Source: Paralithodes platypus | Taxonomy: Eukaryota; Arthropoda; Malacostraca; Decapoda; Lithodidae | Direction of reading: 5' to 3' | Assembly (NCBI GenBank): GCA_032716605.1 | Contig: CM064552.1 | Coordinates: 3,471,608 to 3,535,607 of the forward strand | DNA: 64,000 bases | Translations under genes and position numbers: made by a program | Part shown: one piece after another, positions 1-11,044 of the stretch | Numbering within the stretch: the first letter of the stretch is position 1 | How the letters are laid out: every line of letters begins with the position of its first letter | Notes under the pieces: model-generated | Seen by the model: the letters and a program-made list of their open reading frames with translations, nothing else | What the model was told of the DNA's origin: nothing | The model's database searches: none

Positions 1-127
1 TATTAGTCTAGCCTACTCTGACTTACCCTAGCCAAAACTAATCTATCCTGTCATAATACAGGATGTCCCAGGAGGAAAGGGCATAACTTTGGGAAATGAT
101 AAAACAAGATATTCTAAGCATAAAAGC

Positions 128-193
128 AAAAGAGAGAGAGAGAGAGAGAGTGAGAGTGAGAGTGAGAGTGAGTGAGAGTGAGTGAGTGAGTGA

Positions 194-225
<32 letters not shown>

Positions 226-258
226 CAGACATACATGAGAGGGAGAGAGAGAGAGTCC
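128..258. repeat. (GA)n/(GTGA)n/(GT)n microsatellite
   Basis: Uninterrupted GA, GAGT and GT runs. They produce leucine/serine and threonine/histidine-rich spurious translations on both strands. Confidence 0.95.
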
Positions 259-385
259 ATATATCAACCAATAATAAGATATTACAGGTTTTATGTAGTG
301 TCATCCCTCGAATAACTGTAATGGATTCTTCCATGTCAAATAGTTTCCAACTGGTCCAAAGTGAGCAAAGTGAACATGGTAAAAC

Positions 386-613
386 AATTTGCCACTTCCG
401 AGTTTCAGGCTAATAGGAAGTTCGGCCTATAAACATCGATATTTAACACAAATACATTAATTATGTAGGTTTCTGATGGATAAATAGTATGTTGAATTTG
501 GTTTTGTGTTTTAATAAATGTACTAAACCCGTATTATAGCTGGTTATTCTGCTAAATATCGATGTCTACAGCTCCAACTTCCTTATAGAATGAAACTCGC
601 AAGTAGTCAATTG
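386..613. mobile_element. Pal-A palindromic MITE, copy 1
   Basis: About 228 bp whose ends are inverted copies of one another: the left end carries a diverged CACTTGCGAGTTTCAGGC block followed by an ATCGATATTT block, and the right end carries TATCGATGTCTACAGC, then CCAACTTCCTTATAG and ACTCGCAAGT. No reading frame. Other copies lie at 2345-2574, 10722-10934, 37029-37253 and 37307-37491, with an internal fragment at 29119-29275. The structure is that of a non-autonomous DNA transposon; the superfamily is unknown. Confidence 0.75.
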
Positions 614-775
614 CAGTTACTGTAGATGGAGGTGTGGTACAGCTCAGCCAGCCTTATGGGGAAATACATAGGACAATTCCATTTTCAACATTCAATACCG
701 GTTGAGTTTTGGAATATTTCTTATCGAACATTTTCAGCTTAGAATATCTTGTTTTATCATTTCCCAAAGTTATGC

Positions 776-809
776 TCTCTCACTCTCTCTCTCTCTCTCT
801 CTCTCTCTC
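776..809. repeat. (CT)n microsatellite
   Basis: CT dinucleotide run directly after the right arm of the 39-bp inverted repeat. Confidence 0.9.
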
Positions 810-892
810 ATCTATCAGAATATATTTATAAATCTCTGGAATCAGGCCAGCGCGGTCACACTCGTAAGCGGCCACAAGCCTAAACACCCTGG

Positions 893-1245
893 GTAAGGTT
901 TGTTTAAGTTAAATTTGTTAGCTTAGTTTAAGCTAGTCTTGACTAGATTAGATTTGGTTAGCTAGGAGAGATTAAGTTAGAATTTGTTAGGTTAGATAAG
1001 GCTGGTCTTGGTTAGCTTAGGTTAGCTTAGCTTAGTATAGATTAAGCTGGGATTTGTTAAGTTAATAGTAGTTAGTCATGGTTAAGTTAGCTAAGGATAT
1101 TAGCTTAGGTTATATTAAGCTCGGATAGGTTAGGTTACTTTAATCTAATCTTAGTTAAGTTACATTAAGTTAGGATAGATTAAGCTAGTCTTGGTTAGAT
1201 TAGCTTAAGTTAGCTTAATTAAAGATAGACTAGGCTTAGTTAGTT
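893..1245. repeat. Degenerate GTTAG/TTAAG minisatellite
   Basis: About 350 bp of loosely repeated words such as GTTAGCTTAG, GATTAAGTTAG and GTCTTGGTTAG. It resembles decayed TTAGG-type telomeric repeat but has no strict pentamer period. No gene is visible. Confidence 0.7.
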
Positions 1246-1414
1246 TATTCTGCGTATGGTTAGCTTCGGAAACTGAGGCCGCACTGGTTGTGGCCATTTG
1301 GGAGAGGGATCCTATTGACTTGTGGCCATTTATTTGTTGCTTTCTCTTCCGTATCTCTCTCCAAACGGCTCTCTTTCCTTCTGTATCTCTGTGTCTGATG
1401 AGACAGACAGACAC

Positions 1415-1545
1415 AGACAAACAGACTGATAGATAGATAGACAGATATAGATATATAGATAGGTAGATAGTCTTTCAATCTCTATCTCTCGGCTTGGAAA
1501 CATAGAGAAAGAGAGAGAGAGAGAGAGGTCTTTCAATCTCTATCT
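1415..1545. repeat. GATA-type and GA microsatellites with a 20-bp direct repeat
   Basis: A (GATA/CAGA)n tract covers about 1415-1470. The segment TCTTTCAATCTCTATCTCTC occurs twice (near 1471 and 1530), separated by a GA run, which indicates a local duplication. Confidence 0.8.
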
Positions 1546-1596
1546 CTCTGGTCTGATGCGTCTCTCTTCACGGTCTGGCCTGGTCTGAGGGCTCGG

Positions 1597-1659
<63 letters not shown>

Positions 1660-2235
1660 AATACCTAGGTTGAGTCTCACTGCGCAAGTCATAATTTTGA
1701 AATCCGCGGCTGTTCTACAAGAGAGAGAGAGAGAGACAGTAGCGAGTGAAGAGTGAGTGAGTGAGTGGGTGAGTAAACAAATGAGAGTAAACAAATGAGT
1801 GAGTGGACAAATGAATGAGTAAACAAATGAGTGAGTTAGGGAGCGAGTGCGTGGGTGACAGCGAGTGAGTGAGTAAATGAGTAAACAAATGAGTGAGTGA
1901 GAGGGTGGGTAAGTAAACAAATGACAGCGAGTGAAGTGTGAGTGGATGAGTAATCAAATGTGTTAGTGAGTGAAGAGTGAGTCAATGGGTGAGTAAAGAA
2001 ATTAATGAGTGAGTGAAAGTGGGTAAGTGAGTAAACAAAATAATGCGTTATTGAGAGAGAGAGAGAGAGAGAGAGAGTGAGAGTGAGAGTGAGAGAGAGG
2101 CGTGTAACAGCTAATAAGTGAGTGAATGAGAAAGTGAGTTATTGGGTGAATGTGAGAGAGAGAGAGGAGTGAGTGAGTAAATTAATGAGCTAGTTAATAG
2201 ATGAGTAAGTTAAAAAGTAAGTGAGATAGAAGTCG
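1597..2235. repeat. (GA)n tract and GAGT/AAACAAATGA minisatellite
   Basis: A long pure (GA)n run at 1601-1657 is followed by about 500 bp of GTGAGTGA units interspersed with GAGTAAACAAATGAGT. The 126-residue and shorter Ser/Leu/His-rich frames on the minus strand here are translated repeat. Confidence 0.9.
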
Positions 2236-2344
2236 GTGAATACAAAGGAAACCAAGCACCAACAAATCCACAAGCTATACCTTGTTTATTACAGATAGGT
2301 CAGAAATCCCAACCCTAGCCTCGCATAACTCAAAAAGGATGTCA

Positions 2345-2574
2345 GTAATTGACCACTTGCGAGTTGCGGTCTATAAGGAAGTTGGAGCTGTAGACATTGA
2401 TATTTAGTAGAATTACCAGCTAAAATACGGTTGTAGTACATTTATCAATACATAAAACCCAATTTTACATAGATTTTAGCCATCAGAAACCTACATTATT
2501 ATTGCATTTCTATTCACTATCGATGTCTACAGCTGCAACTTCCTTATAGAACGAAACTCGCAAGTGGTAAAATG
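2345..2574. mobile_element. Pal-A palindromic MITE, copy 2
   Basis: The ends match copy 1: GACCACTTGCGAGTTGC and GGAAGTTGGAGCTGTAGAC on the left, TCGATGTCTACAGCTGC and CTCGCAAGTGGT on the right. The internal block AGCTAAAATACGGTTGTAGT matches the copies at 10722 and 29137. Confidence 0.8.
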
Positions 2575-2704
2575 AGCTGTACTTTTTAACAATTGGTAAT
2601 ATGCAACCAGTAAATAAGTGTGGAATGTATAGCCCGTTTGCTCCAGCCCTTCCTGAGTTACAACTTACAAGAGGTTAGAGTTAAGGTGTTAGCCTAATTA
2701 CAAT

Positions 2705-3480
2705 AAACAGACTATAACCCAGTTGACAGAAAATGTCACCGTTTTTAAGAAAACTATGCGTATGTCAATGGAGTTATATAGACAATGGAAAGCCAGTAAC
2801 AATCAATCCACTAACTAGCCCATGTGACATAAATTAGTCAGTCAGTCAGTAGCCAGTCCTTACTCCCACAAGGGGTACGGAGGATCAGCAAGAGACACGA
2901 TAAAAGAAAAAGAGGTGACAGGGGAAGCACACATAACAGTTCGCCCACAGAAAGCAACCCACAAGCTTCAGAAGCACCAATCACTCATCAGCCCCCGAAA
3001 TCAATGGCTTCACCTCAGATGTTAATTAATGAGCTCGTGAATAGGATGAGTAAGTTAACAAAGCGAGTGAGATAGTAGTTAGTGAATATAAAGGAAAAGA
3101 AGCAACAACAAATCCACTAACTAGCCCATGTGGCAGAAAATAGCACCATACGAAAGGAAAACATGCGTATGGAAATGGAGTTATTATTACAAAGGAAACC
3201 AAGCAACAACAGATCCACTAGCTAGCCCACGTGACAAAAAATAGTACCGTATTAAAGGAAGCTATTCATATTAAGGGGAGGTTTTTAGTTTGTTCCCTAG
3301 GAGAAAATCGACACCTATGGCATGAAGGTCTTAAAATTAACAGAAATGGGCGAAGGTTCTTAAAATTGCCAAACTAATGGGGCGAACGTCTTAAAATCAC
3401 AAAAACAATGGGGCTAAGCATGAGGGAGAAAGGGGTCTAGAAAAAAATCCCTCAAGTGGAAACCTCCCCTTAATGGAGTT
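2705..3480. repeat. Dispersed copies of a roughly 95-bp repeat unit
   Basis: The unit contains AAAGGAAACCAAGCAACAAC, ATCCACTAACTAGCCCATGT and GCGTATGGAAATGGAGTTA. It recurs near 2710-2840, 3090-3185 and 3186-3270, with a fragment at 2246-2280. The last unit is interrupted by the foldback insert at 3271-3473. The interval 2840-3090 holds unrelated low-copy sequence and no gene. Confidence 0.65.
3271..3473. mobile_element. 203-bp element with perfect 14-bp terminal inverted repeats
   Basis: It starts TTAAGGGGAGGTTT (3271-3284) and ends with the exact complement (3460-3473). It interrupts a repeat unit whose neighbouring copies lack the insert. Internally CGACACC and AAACGTCTTA-like words recur; diverged copies of this interior lie at about 3730-3830 and 4140-4200. 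No coding capacity. Confidence 0.7.
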
Positions 3481-4735
3481 AACACTATCTGATCCGACGT
3501 CTTGGGGATTATTATTATATTTTGTGTTATAATTATTGAGGATTTTCCTTGTTTTTATCACTTTCGAACAATGAATTTTAATTTGTCCCCCAGGCTATCA
3601 AAAACACCTTCTCAAACTTCCTACAAACTATAACAAATTGCCCACCCAGAGCCCCTTCAAGTTAAATTTGTACATTTTTCAATAGAAAAATGTCCCAAAC
3701 CAAAAGCCGATTTCTTTCAAGTTACAGGTTCGCTATCTTTCACCCAGAAAACAATCGACACTGGGGTGAAGCGTCTTATCATCGCCAACCAAATGAGGTG
3801 AAACGTCTTAAGATCTCCAAACTAATAGAGCGAAACAGGTAGGTACAAAAAGGACCAACTAGAGTTAAATGATCAGGTTATGAAATGGGCTACCTATATT
3901 TACCCTTTCAATCAGACGTAACCTCCAGCCGATTTCATTCAATTTTCTCACTGCTCTCTCTATGAAGGGGAGACTATTTCTTTAAATTATTTATTAATAT
4001 TTTAAAAAATTTATTTATTTATTTATCTATTTTCAGTTTCCTTCCTAGACCTCTATTGAGCTAACGAAATACCCCTAAGAACCCCCTTCAAGATATATTT
4101 GTGTGTTTTTCGGTAGAAAAATGCTCCGACCAAAGGTCTGTTCCTCCTAAATTGCAGGCTCGCTATCGCTCGCCTGGAAATTATCGACACCTAAATGGCA
4201 TGAATATGAGATTTTACTGGAAGTGAGCGTGTCTGTGTGTCACCATATAATTTTACAGTTGGCCACAAAAATGTATATAAGGTAGGTGATGGAATTATGG
4301 AATAGGCCTAATTATGATTGAAGTAAAGTGTATTTGCCTATGCAATAGTTAAATAATTAACAATTAACAGTTTGGAAGCAATTTATTCTTATTATTTTAT
4401 CTTCCATACATATAAACATGGCTTAGATACAAACTATTATGGCAAACTGGCGGGCAACTGCACATAGTGTTGTGTTGAGAGCGTTGCGCATATTCTTTAT
4501 ATTCTTTAGGTAGTCATAAAATGTACGTTTTCTTATATCCACCGTCATAGAAAATAAATGTTACGGGGGAAACTTATAATTTAGTTTGATATTGGTATGA
4601 CGTGGTTAGAAAACAACATTCCCTAGTGTTAGGGCTTGTACTGAATACCGGTAAATTTTAAGTTTAGGGTCCGAGTGTTACGGTAAATTTCTGTTTGTTT
4701 ATTGGTTTAAGGGGGTACGATTAGCGCACTGAAGT
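3481..4735. other. AT-rich stretch without a recognisable gene
   Basis: Contains two diverged copies of the interior of the 3271-3473 element and otherwise unassigned low-complexity AT-rich sequence. I find no plausible exon or long frame. Confidence 0.6.
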
Positions 4736-4744
4736 TAGTTACTT

Positions 4745-5368
4745 ATTTACTTTTTACTGGTTCCCAATTGTTGGCACTTTATATCAATAAGTAATAAGTA
4801 AATAGTTTTAGTTACATTTTACGTATTCATGATACAGATCCAATACATAAAAACAGCAAGATTTTACCGGTTCAGGATAGGGCCTACAACTCCAATACGT
4901 AAAAACTAAAAATCGGGACTTTTTTCGCAGAGTGATGAACAAACATAATTTTCTGACCTAGTTTAAGATACAAATCCAATACGTAAAAACAGCAAGCATA
5001 AGTAATAAGTAACTATAGTTGTAATCACATTTTACGTATTCAAAATACAAATCCAATACGTAAAATCAGCTAGAATAAGTAATAGGTAAATAGTTTTAGT
5101 TACATTTTACGTATTCAAGATACAGATCCAATACGTAAAAACAGCTAGAATAAAAGTTGGCTCTTCATATCAATAAGTAATAAGTAAATAGTTTTAGTTA
5201 CATTTTACGTATTCAAGATACAGATCCAATACGTAAAAACAGCTAGAATAAAAGTTGGCACTTCATATCAATAAGTAGCCTACTAAGTAGGCCTAATAAG
5301 TAAATAGTTTTAGTTACATTTTACGTATTCAAGATACAAATCCAATACGTAAAAACAGCTAGATATAT
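4745..5368. repeat. Tandem repeat array, unit about 73-117 bp
   Basis: The core ACATTTTACGTATTC followed by CCAATACGTAAAAACAGC starts near 4815, 5030, 5102, 5202 and 5316. Spacers contain AATAAGTAAATAGTTTTAG. Unit lengths vary by indels in the spacer, and two units near 5102 and 5202 are almost identical. Confidence 0.85.
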
Positions 5369-6260
5369 CTGATTAAAAGGACAGCTCTCTGGCTGAGTAT
5401 CGATCTTAGAATCTTCTGCTGAGGTCACCTCTTTTCTCAGCGTCTTGGCGGTGGTGTGGCTGAGCATCAGAAAGGCGCCTAGGGGTAGGGTATTGTAGAG
5501 CGGTTGAATCCGTATGGCCTGAAGGTGGGATGACATCTGCTAACTGTATGTTTCGGCTTCTCTGGTCATGGCGACGAGGCGGTTGCGCTCTACAGTGGCG
5601 TGGGGATGTCTGCGTGTTTATGGTGCTATTCCTTGGTTGATTTCTCCTCTTCGCTCTTCTTGTTCTGCTGGACTTTGGGAGTGATTATGGTGATGAATAA
5701 GTCTTTCCCTGGTGTTGGAGGACGTGTCATCTCGATGGCAGTAACTCGTATTGGGGTGATGGTTGTTCCCTTGTAGCTCTGGGGTGGTATTATTCTTATC
5801 TTCATAAATGCGATGTGAGAGAAGAAGAAAGAAGAAGAAGGTCACCATCTTGGGCTTTGGTAAGTTATATTTGTCCTCCTGGTTTGTTCTGGAGCTGCTT
5901 AGGTGGTTTGTAGGCTGGAGGTAGATGGCGTGGACAGTGTTTGCAAGTTTGTAGGTTTGGGATGTTGCAGGAGGAGTGTAATCGGCGAGAAACTGATCGC
6001 ATGTTGTTCACTATATAATTGTTTGCCCTCGAGTGGTTTTCTTTGATGATTATAGAGAAAACGGCTTGGTGGTGGTGAATGCTTGGTTAACTGTCTTATT
6101 TCATAATCCAATTAGTGCGGTATACAATTAATCCAATTAGACTAAATTAGTTTAGTATAAGTAATCCAGTCGTCGGTAGAGGTGTTGGCTGTGGTGGTGG
6201 TGGCGAGAAGTTAGGTGGTGATCTTGGTATGTTGGCTGTGGTGGTGGTGTGGCAACATTG
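5369..6260 (-). other. Unassigned region with a short conserved minus-strand peptide
   Basis: Minus-strand frames here (for example 5618-5848) have no recognisable domain. One of them shares the peptide pattern PELQG-x-NHH-x-P with a minus-strand frame at 35597-35935, so this may be a decayed coding repeat. From 6180 the sequence is a GGT/GTG-rich low-complexity tract running into the LINE remnant. Confidence 0.3.
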
Positions 6261-6284
6261 TTGGTGGAGGTGGTGGACCGTGGG

Positions 6285-8279
6285 TGTTCCATTGTCTTGG
6301 GTGCGCAGTTTTCTGTCGGGTCGCTCCTTCTCGGTCTCGGTGTGGGGGGAGGGGGGGGGGGGGGGGGGGGGCGTTGTCCTCGCCGCGTCCCGTCCGTCGT
6401 GGGGCCCCCCAGGGCTTGGGCCTTAGTAATGTTTTTTTTAATAGACTATCTGACCTCCCCCGTCCCCTTGGTACGTCTCTTTTGGTGTATGCGGATGATC
6501 TATACTTGGTCTGCATGGCTCCTACGCTGTTAGAGGCGCAGGAGTGCCTGCAGGCCGGGGTGGATGAACTGCTCCGGTGGTTTGCGGACTGGGGTTTTGC
6601 CGTCAATGCGCAGAAGTGCGCCTTGATGTGCTTCACCCTCCAGCGCAAGCTCCCCTCCCTCCTCCTCGCGGGTACGCCGGCCCCGTTACGTACGCAGCAT
6701 ACTTTCTTGGGACTCCGACTCGATGGCCCCATCTTAACTTGGAAGCATCATATCGAGTATTTGTGGTCGTCGTGTATGAAGCGGCTTGATATCATGAAGA
6801 GCTTGGCGGGCGTTCGTTGGGGCGCGGATCGGGAAGTCCTCCTATGATTTTATTTGTCGTACGTGCTCAGTAAAATTCGATACGGTAGCTCCGTCTACGG
6901 CTCAGCCTCCCCCACGGTACTCAAACGGCTGGATGTGGTGCAGCACACGGCGCTCCGCATCGCATTGGGGGCCTTCCACTCGTCGCCGGCGGTCTCTCTC
7001 CACGTGGAGGCGGGTCTTCTTCCCCTTGCTATAGACCGTCATCATCTTAACGTCATCACCCTCCATCGTGCCCTGTCATTCTCACCTGCTCATCCTTTCG
7101 CCTCCTCATCTCTCATGTCTTGCGTCATGCTCCCTCCTGGCCTCTCCGCTCCCGTTCCCCTTTCCTCGTCCGTGCCCTCCTGTCCTCATCCTCCCTCTCC
7201 TTGCCCCTTCCCCTACCCCCTCCGTCTCCCCTTTCCCACCCTGGTCCGACCTCTCCTCTATGTTCCAGCTTGCTCTTCATGTTCCCTTTGTCAAAATTCA
7301 GGATAGCTCCCGTGCCCCCTCCCTTTTCCTAGAACTTGTCTCCTTCCGCTATAGTACTCACTTCCCTATTTACATGGGTGGCTCCCACACCTCCTCCCCC
7401 CAGTCCTCTACTGCCGCCATTTATGTTGAGCACCTTTCCCTTTGTCGGGCTTGGCGGCTGTCCGGCTTCCATTCAGTTCTTGCTTCAGAATTATATGCCA
7501 TCCTTCAAGCTTTACTTTTCATTCACGATTTCCTCCCCCCACAGTCAATAGTAGTTTTCTCAGATTCACTATCCTCCCTTGCCCTCCTCAGCTCCCAGCA
7601 CTCGGTATCTCATCGCTACCTTGTCTTTCAGGCCCATTCTCTCCTTTGCTTCCTTGGGCAGTCCGGTTTTCCCCTCCATTTTCAGGGTGTTCCCTCCCAT
7701 GTTGGTATCCGGGGTAACGTAATTGTTGATGCTGTGGCTTCCCTTGCACTCTCCTCCCCTGCCCTTGAACCCCTCCCTCTCCCTCCCTCCTCAGTTGCCA
7801 GGCTAGCTTTTGCCCAATGCCGGACGCTCTGGGATGCCTCCCTCAGAGGTGAGCTCTCCCGCACCACCCTTGGTCAGTACAGGCTAGATTCTTCCCCTCA
7901 CCCGTGGTCCCGCTCCCCCCTCCGCCCCCTTGACACTGCCCTGGTCCGTCTCTGCATAGGCCATGTTGGACTGGCCTCTCACCTCTTCCGTCTGCGACTG
8001 GTGCCTGACCCTTTCTGCCCGTGGTGCCGGACGGTGGATGAAACGGTAGAGCACTTCCTGCTTCACTGCCCTCGCTTCTATTCCCATAGGACCCTCCTCC
8101 GCTGCAGCCTCCGCTCCCTTGGGGTCTCCAACTTTACCCTCCCCGTCCTGTTGGGGGGCAGTGGACTGGACCCGGCCCTCCGTGTCCGGGTGCTCCAGCA
8201 CACCAAAGTCTTCCTGCGGCGTTCGGGTCATCTTGGCCGCCTGCGATTGCATACCTGGGATGGTCTCCGGCAGGGTTAA
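6285..8279 (+). pseudogene. I-like non-LTR retrotransposon remnant: reverse transcriptase plus RNase H
   Basis: The 5'-truncated ORF2 begins inside the reverse transcriptase. A palm-upstream motif (SWVRSFLSGRSFSV) lies in one frame. After a run of about 22 G (6349-6371) the reading continues in another frame with GAPQGLGLS and the catalytic VYADDL. A stop (6845-6847) interrupts the frame, and a further shift lies between about 7090 and 7230. The last frame (to 8279) carries an RNase H-like domain (IYMGGSH, LASELYAILQAL, VVFSDSLSSLALL, GVPSHVGIRGN) and then a C-x2-C...H-x4-C motif (CPWC, HFLLHC). In active RNases H the first motif normally reads TDGS, so the first catalytic Asp is Gly here, and GNE reads GNV. 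The copy is dead. RNase H downstream of RT suggests the I or a related clade. The C/T-rich, GC-high coding strand contrasts with the AT-rich surroundings. Confidence 0.85.
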
Positions 8280-8696
8280 TTGGGCCTGCCACATAGCTCT
8301 ATAATCAACAAACAAGAACAAGACTGCCTCACACCTGAGACAGTGGAGCATTATCTACTCCAGTCACAGCACCATCAATACTGGAGGCTACAACTTCAAC
8401 AGCCACAACACCACCAGCACCAGTAGCTATAGCTATCACAACACCACCAGTAATGGTAGCTGCAACTAGCACCGTATCTAGACTAACAATAGGTTAGGTG
8501 AACTGTGGTTGTGTGGGTTGAAGAGTGGTTTTACGATTGGAGAGTGGAGAGGGATCAGGGGAGAAGAGAAAGTGGAAATAGGAGGGAGGAGAAGGGTGTT
8601 GTGAAGGAAAAGGGTGGAGGTGTAGGGAGGGGGAGTAGAGGGTGCTGAGACCCAGTAGGAGTGTGGGGAGGATTACGTGTAGGGCTGGGAAGAAGA
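8280..8696. other. LINE 3' flank, low-complexity ACC/CAG-rich and GGA-rich sequence
   Basis: Follows the I-like element: an imperfect (CAACACCACCA) tract to about 8470, then a purine-rich segment. It could be the element's 3' UTR. No gene is seen. Confidence 0.4.
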
Positions 8697-8925
8697 TTAA
8701 CCCAGGGGCTGCGGGAAGACTCTTAAGAGTTTCCCCGGGCGACTGCAGGAAGACTCTTAAGAGTCTGAAAAAAAAAAATCCATTTAAAACATCCCCCCAA
8801 TTTTTTTTTGTTTTTTGCCCCTGGGCCATGCCAAATATCACTCCTCCACCTCCCCTCCTTCCCCACTTTCCTCACCTCCTTCAGTTATCACCTATTTTCC
8901 CTGTTATTCCCTGTCAGTGTTGAGG
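8697..8925 (+). mobile_element. TTAA-flanked 620-bp MITE, left part only
   Basis: Starts at TTAA (8697-8700) followed by CCCAGGGGCTGCGG and two copies of GAAGACTCTTAAGAGT, a pyrimidine/A-tract and CCTGGGCCATGCCAAATATC. It matches the first 220 bp of the elements at 32638-33238 and 39728-40345. It stops abruptly where the next LINE remnant begins, so a later insertion or deletion removed the right part. Confidence 0.7.
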
Positions 8926-8933
8926 GGGTTACG

Positions 8934-10443
8934 GGTGAAGAGAACATTGCTGACTTATGGAAAACTCATTTTAAGGAACTACTTAACAGTGTAAACCAAA
9001 GGTCTACTAATGGTGCAATTCAATATGTGAAAGATAGTAATTATGAAGACATTAAAGTGACTGAAAGTGATCTTGAGAATGCCATAAGAAAACTTAACCT
9101 AAATAAAGCTTGTGGGCTGGATGGTATATATGCAGAACATCTTAAATATGCAGATAAGTTGTTAATAGATAAACTTAGTTCTTGCATCACCAGTCTATTT
9201 ACGCATGGTGTCCTGCCGGAGTCTATGATATCCGTAATACTTGTTCCTGTCATTAAAGATAAATCAGGTAAAATTACAGCTAAAGACAACTACCGCCCAG
9301 TAGCACTTGCTCGTGTGGTGAGTTAGGTAGTTGAAATGATAATGCTAGAAAGAATGTCTGCATATATTGTCACCAGCAGCAATCAGTTTGGCTTTAAGAA
9401 AAATCACGGCACAGACCAATGCATATATATGCTGAAAGAAGTGATTGATACATACAACAAACTAAATAGCTAAAATTTTTCTTGTTTTCTTGATGCAAGT
9501 AAGGCTTTTGATAGGGTGTGTCACAAAACCTTATTTGAAAAATTAGTTAACAGGGGAGTGCCTAGCTATATTGTTAGGATACTTATTTTCTGGTATGCTA
9601 ATCAAAAAATGTGTAATATGGGGCAACATCCTGTCAGGCTCTTTCGCCGTAACCAATGGTGTTAGGCAGGGGGGGATATTGTCTCCGTATCTTTTTAACG
9701 TCTACATGGATGATCTTAGTCTGGAGCTGAACAAGACTCGCACTGGGTGCTGTATTGGCAGCACCACTGTAAATCATCTCATGTATGCTGATGACCTAGC
9801 CTTAATTGTGCCCTCTGGAGCAGGACTGGATAAATTATTAAGAGTATGTGAAAAATTTGGAATCGAACATTCAGTCAAATTTAATCCTATAAAGAGCAAT
9901 ATCATAATATTTAAATCTAACCTTCTATTGAAATCAAAGCTACCTAAATTCCATTTGTATGAAGAAATTATAGAAGAAGCAAGTAAAGTAAAGTATCTAG
10001 GACACTATATTTCAAGTGATCGCTCAGATGATGAGGATATGGGTCATCAGCGAAGGCAATTTTACATGCAGGGAAATTCAATATTAAGAAAATTTCATAT
10101 GTGCACATGGGATACAAAAATAACATTGTTCAACTCCTACTGCTCACCAATGTATACAGCACAACTATGGTGGAACTATAAGAAAATGACAGTGAATAGA
10201 CTAAATATCTCATATCACAATATCATGAAAATGTTTCTGGGGCTCTCAAAATATGAGAGTACAAGTACGCTATGTGCCTATATGAACTTACACTGTTACC
10301 AATCACTCATTAGAAAGCTAACATATAAATTCATTCAGCGCCTTAACACTTCTGAGAACAGGATCATTAAAATGCTACAAACTCCAAGCATAGTGTACAC
10401 CTCCAGGATCCAAGCATACTGGAGGAAGTTGCTCTATATTTAA
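8934..10443 (+). pseudogene. Non-LTR retrotransposon reverse transcriptase remnant
   Basis: The reading begins in the region before the RT domain and contains LNKACGLDGIYAEHLKYA, then NYRPVALA, NQFGFKKNHGTDQC, FLDASKAFDRVCHKTLFEKL, and after a frameshift near 9610-9625 GVRQGGILSPYLFNVYMDDL and the catalytic MYADDLALI. Two stops (9324-9326 and 9471-9473) interrupt the first frame. The last frame (9571-10443) is open for 290 residues. The endonuclease domain is absent (5' truncation). The SPYLFNVYMDDLS pattern is of CR1/Jockey-like LINEs; I cannot place the clade. The 3' UTR probably extends into the following 270 bp. Confidence 0.85.
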
Positions 10444-10721
10444 CCTTAATTAATGATTTCAGGTCTGCTACTCTACAGAATTAGCATACCGGTACTGAAC
10501 CTCATAGTGCAGTACAGTACCGATATTCCTATACTGTACTGTAGCAACATACTGTACCGGAAGCTAAATGATGTGAGGCATGGTACTGTACACAATTAGG
10601 ACAGTGGTTTTGGTAACACAGTAGTTTGATGACCACTGTTTTTGGTTGAGGCAGTGCTGTGAACTACATGATAGCAAGCTGGGTATTATTTAAATTATTT
10701 TTATTTTATGTAGCCTATGTA
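10444..10721. other. Probable 3' UTR or flank with GTACTGTACC palindromic words
   Basis: Contains several short self-complementary words (GTACTGTAC, TACCGGTA). No gene. Confidence 0.35.
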
Positions 10722-10934
10722 CAGTCTATAAGGAAGTTGGAGCTGTGGCCATCAATATTTAGCAGAATTATCAGCTAAAATACGGTCATAATACATTTAT
10801 GAATACATAAAACCAACTTTATTATACTGTACTTTTTAGCCATCAAAAACCCACATTATTATCGTTTTTCTCTTTAATATCGATGTTTACAGCCCCAACT
10901 TCCTTATAGCCTGAAACTCGCAAGTGGTCAATTG
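10722..10934. mobile_element. Pal-A palindromic MITE, copy 3
   Basis: Left end TCTATAAGGAAGTTGGAGC, right end CCAACTTCCTTATAGCC and CTCGCAAGTGGTCAATTG. The outermost left bases are missing. Confidence 0.8.
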
Positions 10935-11044
10935 ATCTGCATCCATCTAGTGTTCTGCCTGGCACGGCTATGAGCTAGAGAGGTCTGCAAATGACCACCC
11001 CTGTCAGGGATTATGGCTTTCCAAATAGACTAATTCCTTGAACG

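Larger units (their letters stand above)
81..775. repeat. 39-bp perfect inverted repeat enclosing a Pal-A MITE
   Basis: Positions 81-119 and 737-775 are exact reverse complements over 39 bp (left arm begins GCATAACTTTGGGAAATG). A (GA)n tract follows the left arm and a (CT)n tract follows the right arm, so the arms are linked to simple repeats in mirrored polarity. The interval holds a microsatellite and Pal-A copy 1. I see no reading frame. The arms may be one repeat inserted twice in opposite orientations. Confidence 0.8.

Noticed and set aside
38..413. Ser/Leu/Thr/His-rich frames on both strands
   Set aside because: They are translations of GA, GT and GTGA microsatellites in several frames at once.
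1205..1957. Several overlapping minus-strand frames up to 126 residues
   Set aside because: They consist of repeated LSLSLS and THSLTHS segments from (GA)n and GAGT repeats.
4745..5368. CRISPR-like array
   Set aside because: Repeats are long, irregular and contiguous with repeated spacers, as in a eukaryotic tandem repeat.
6211..6732. 173-residue minus-strand frame opposite the I-like LINE
   Set aside because: It is a shadow of the RT coding strand, including a poly-Pro run from the G tract.
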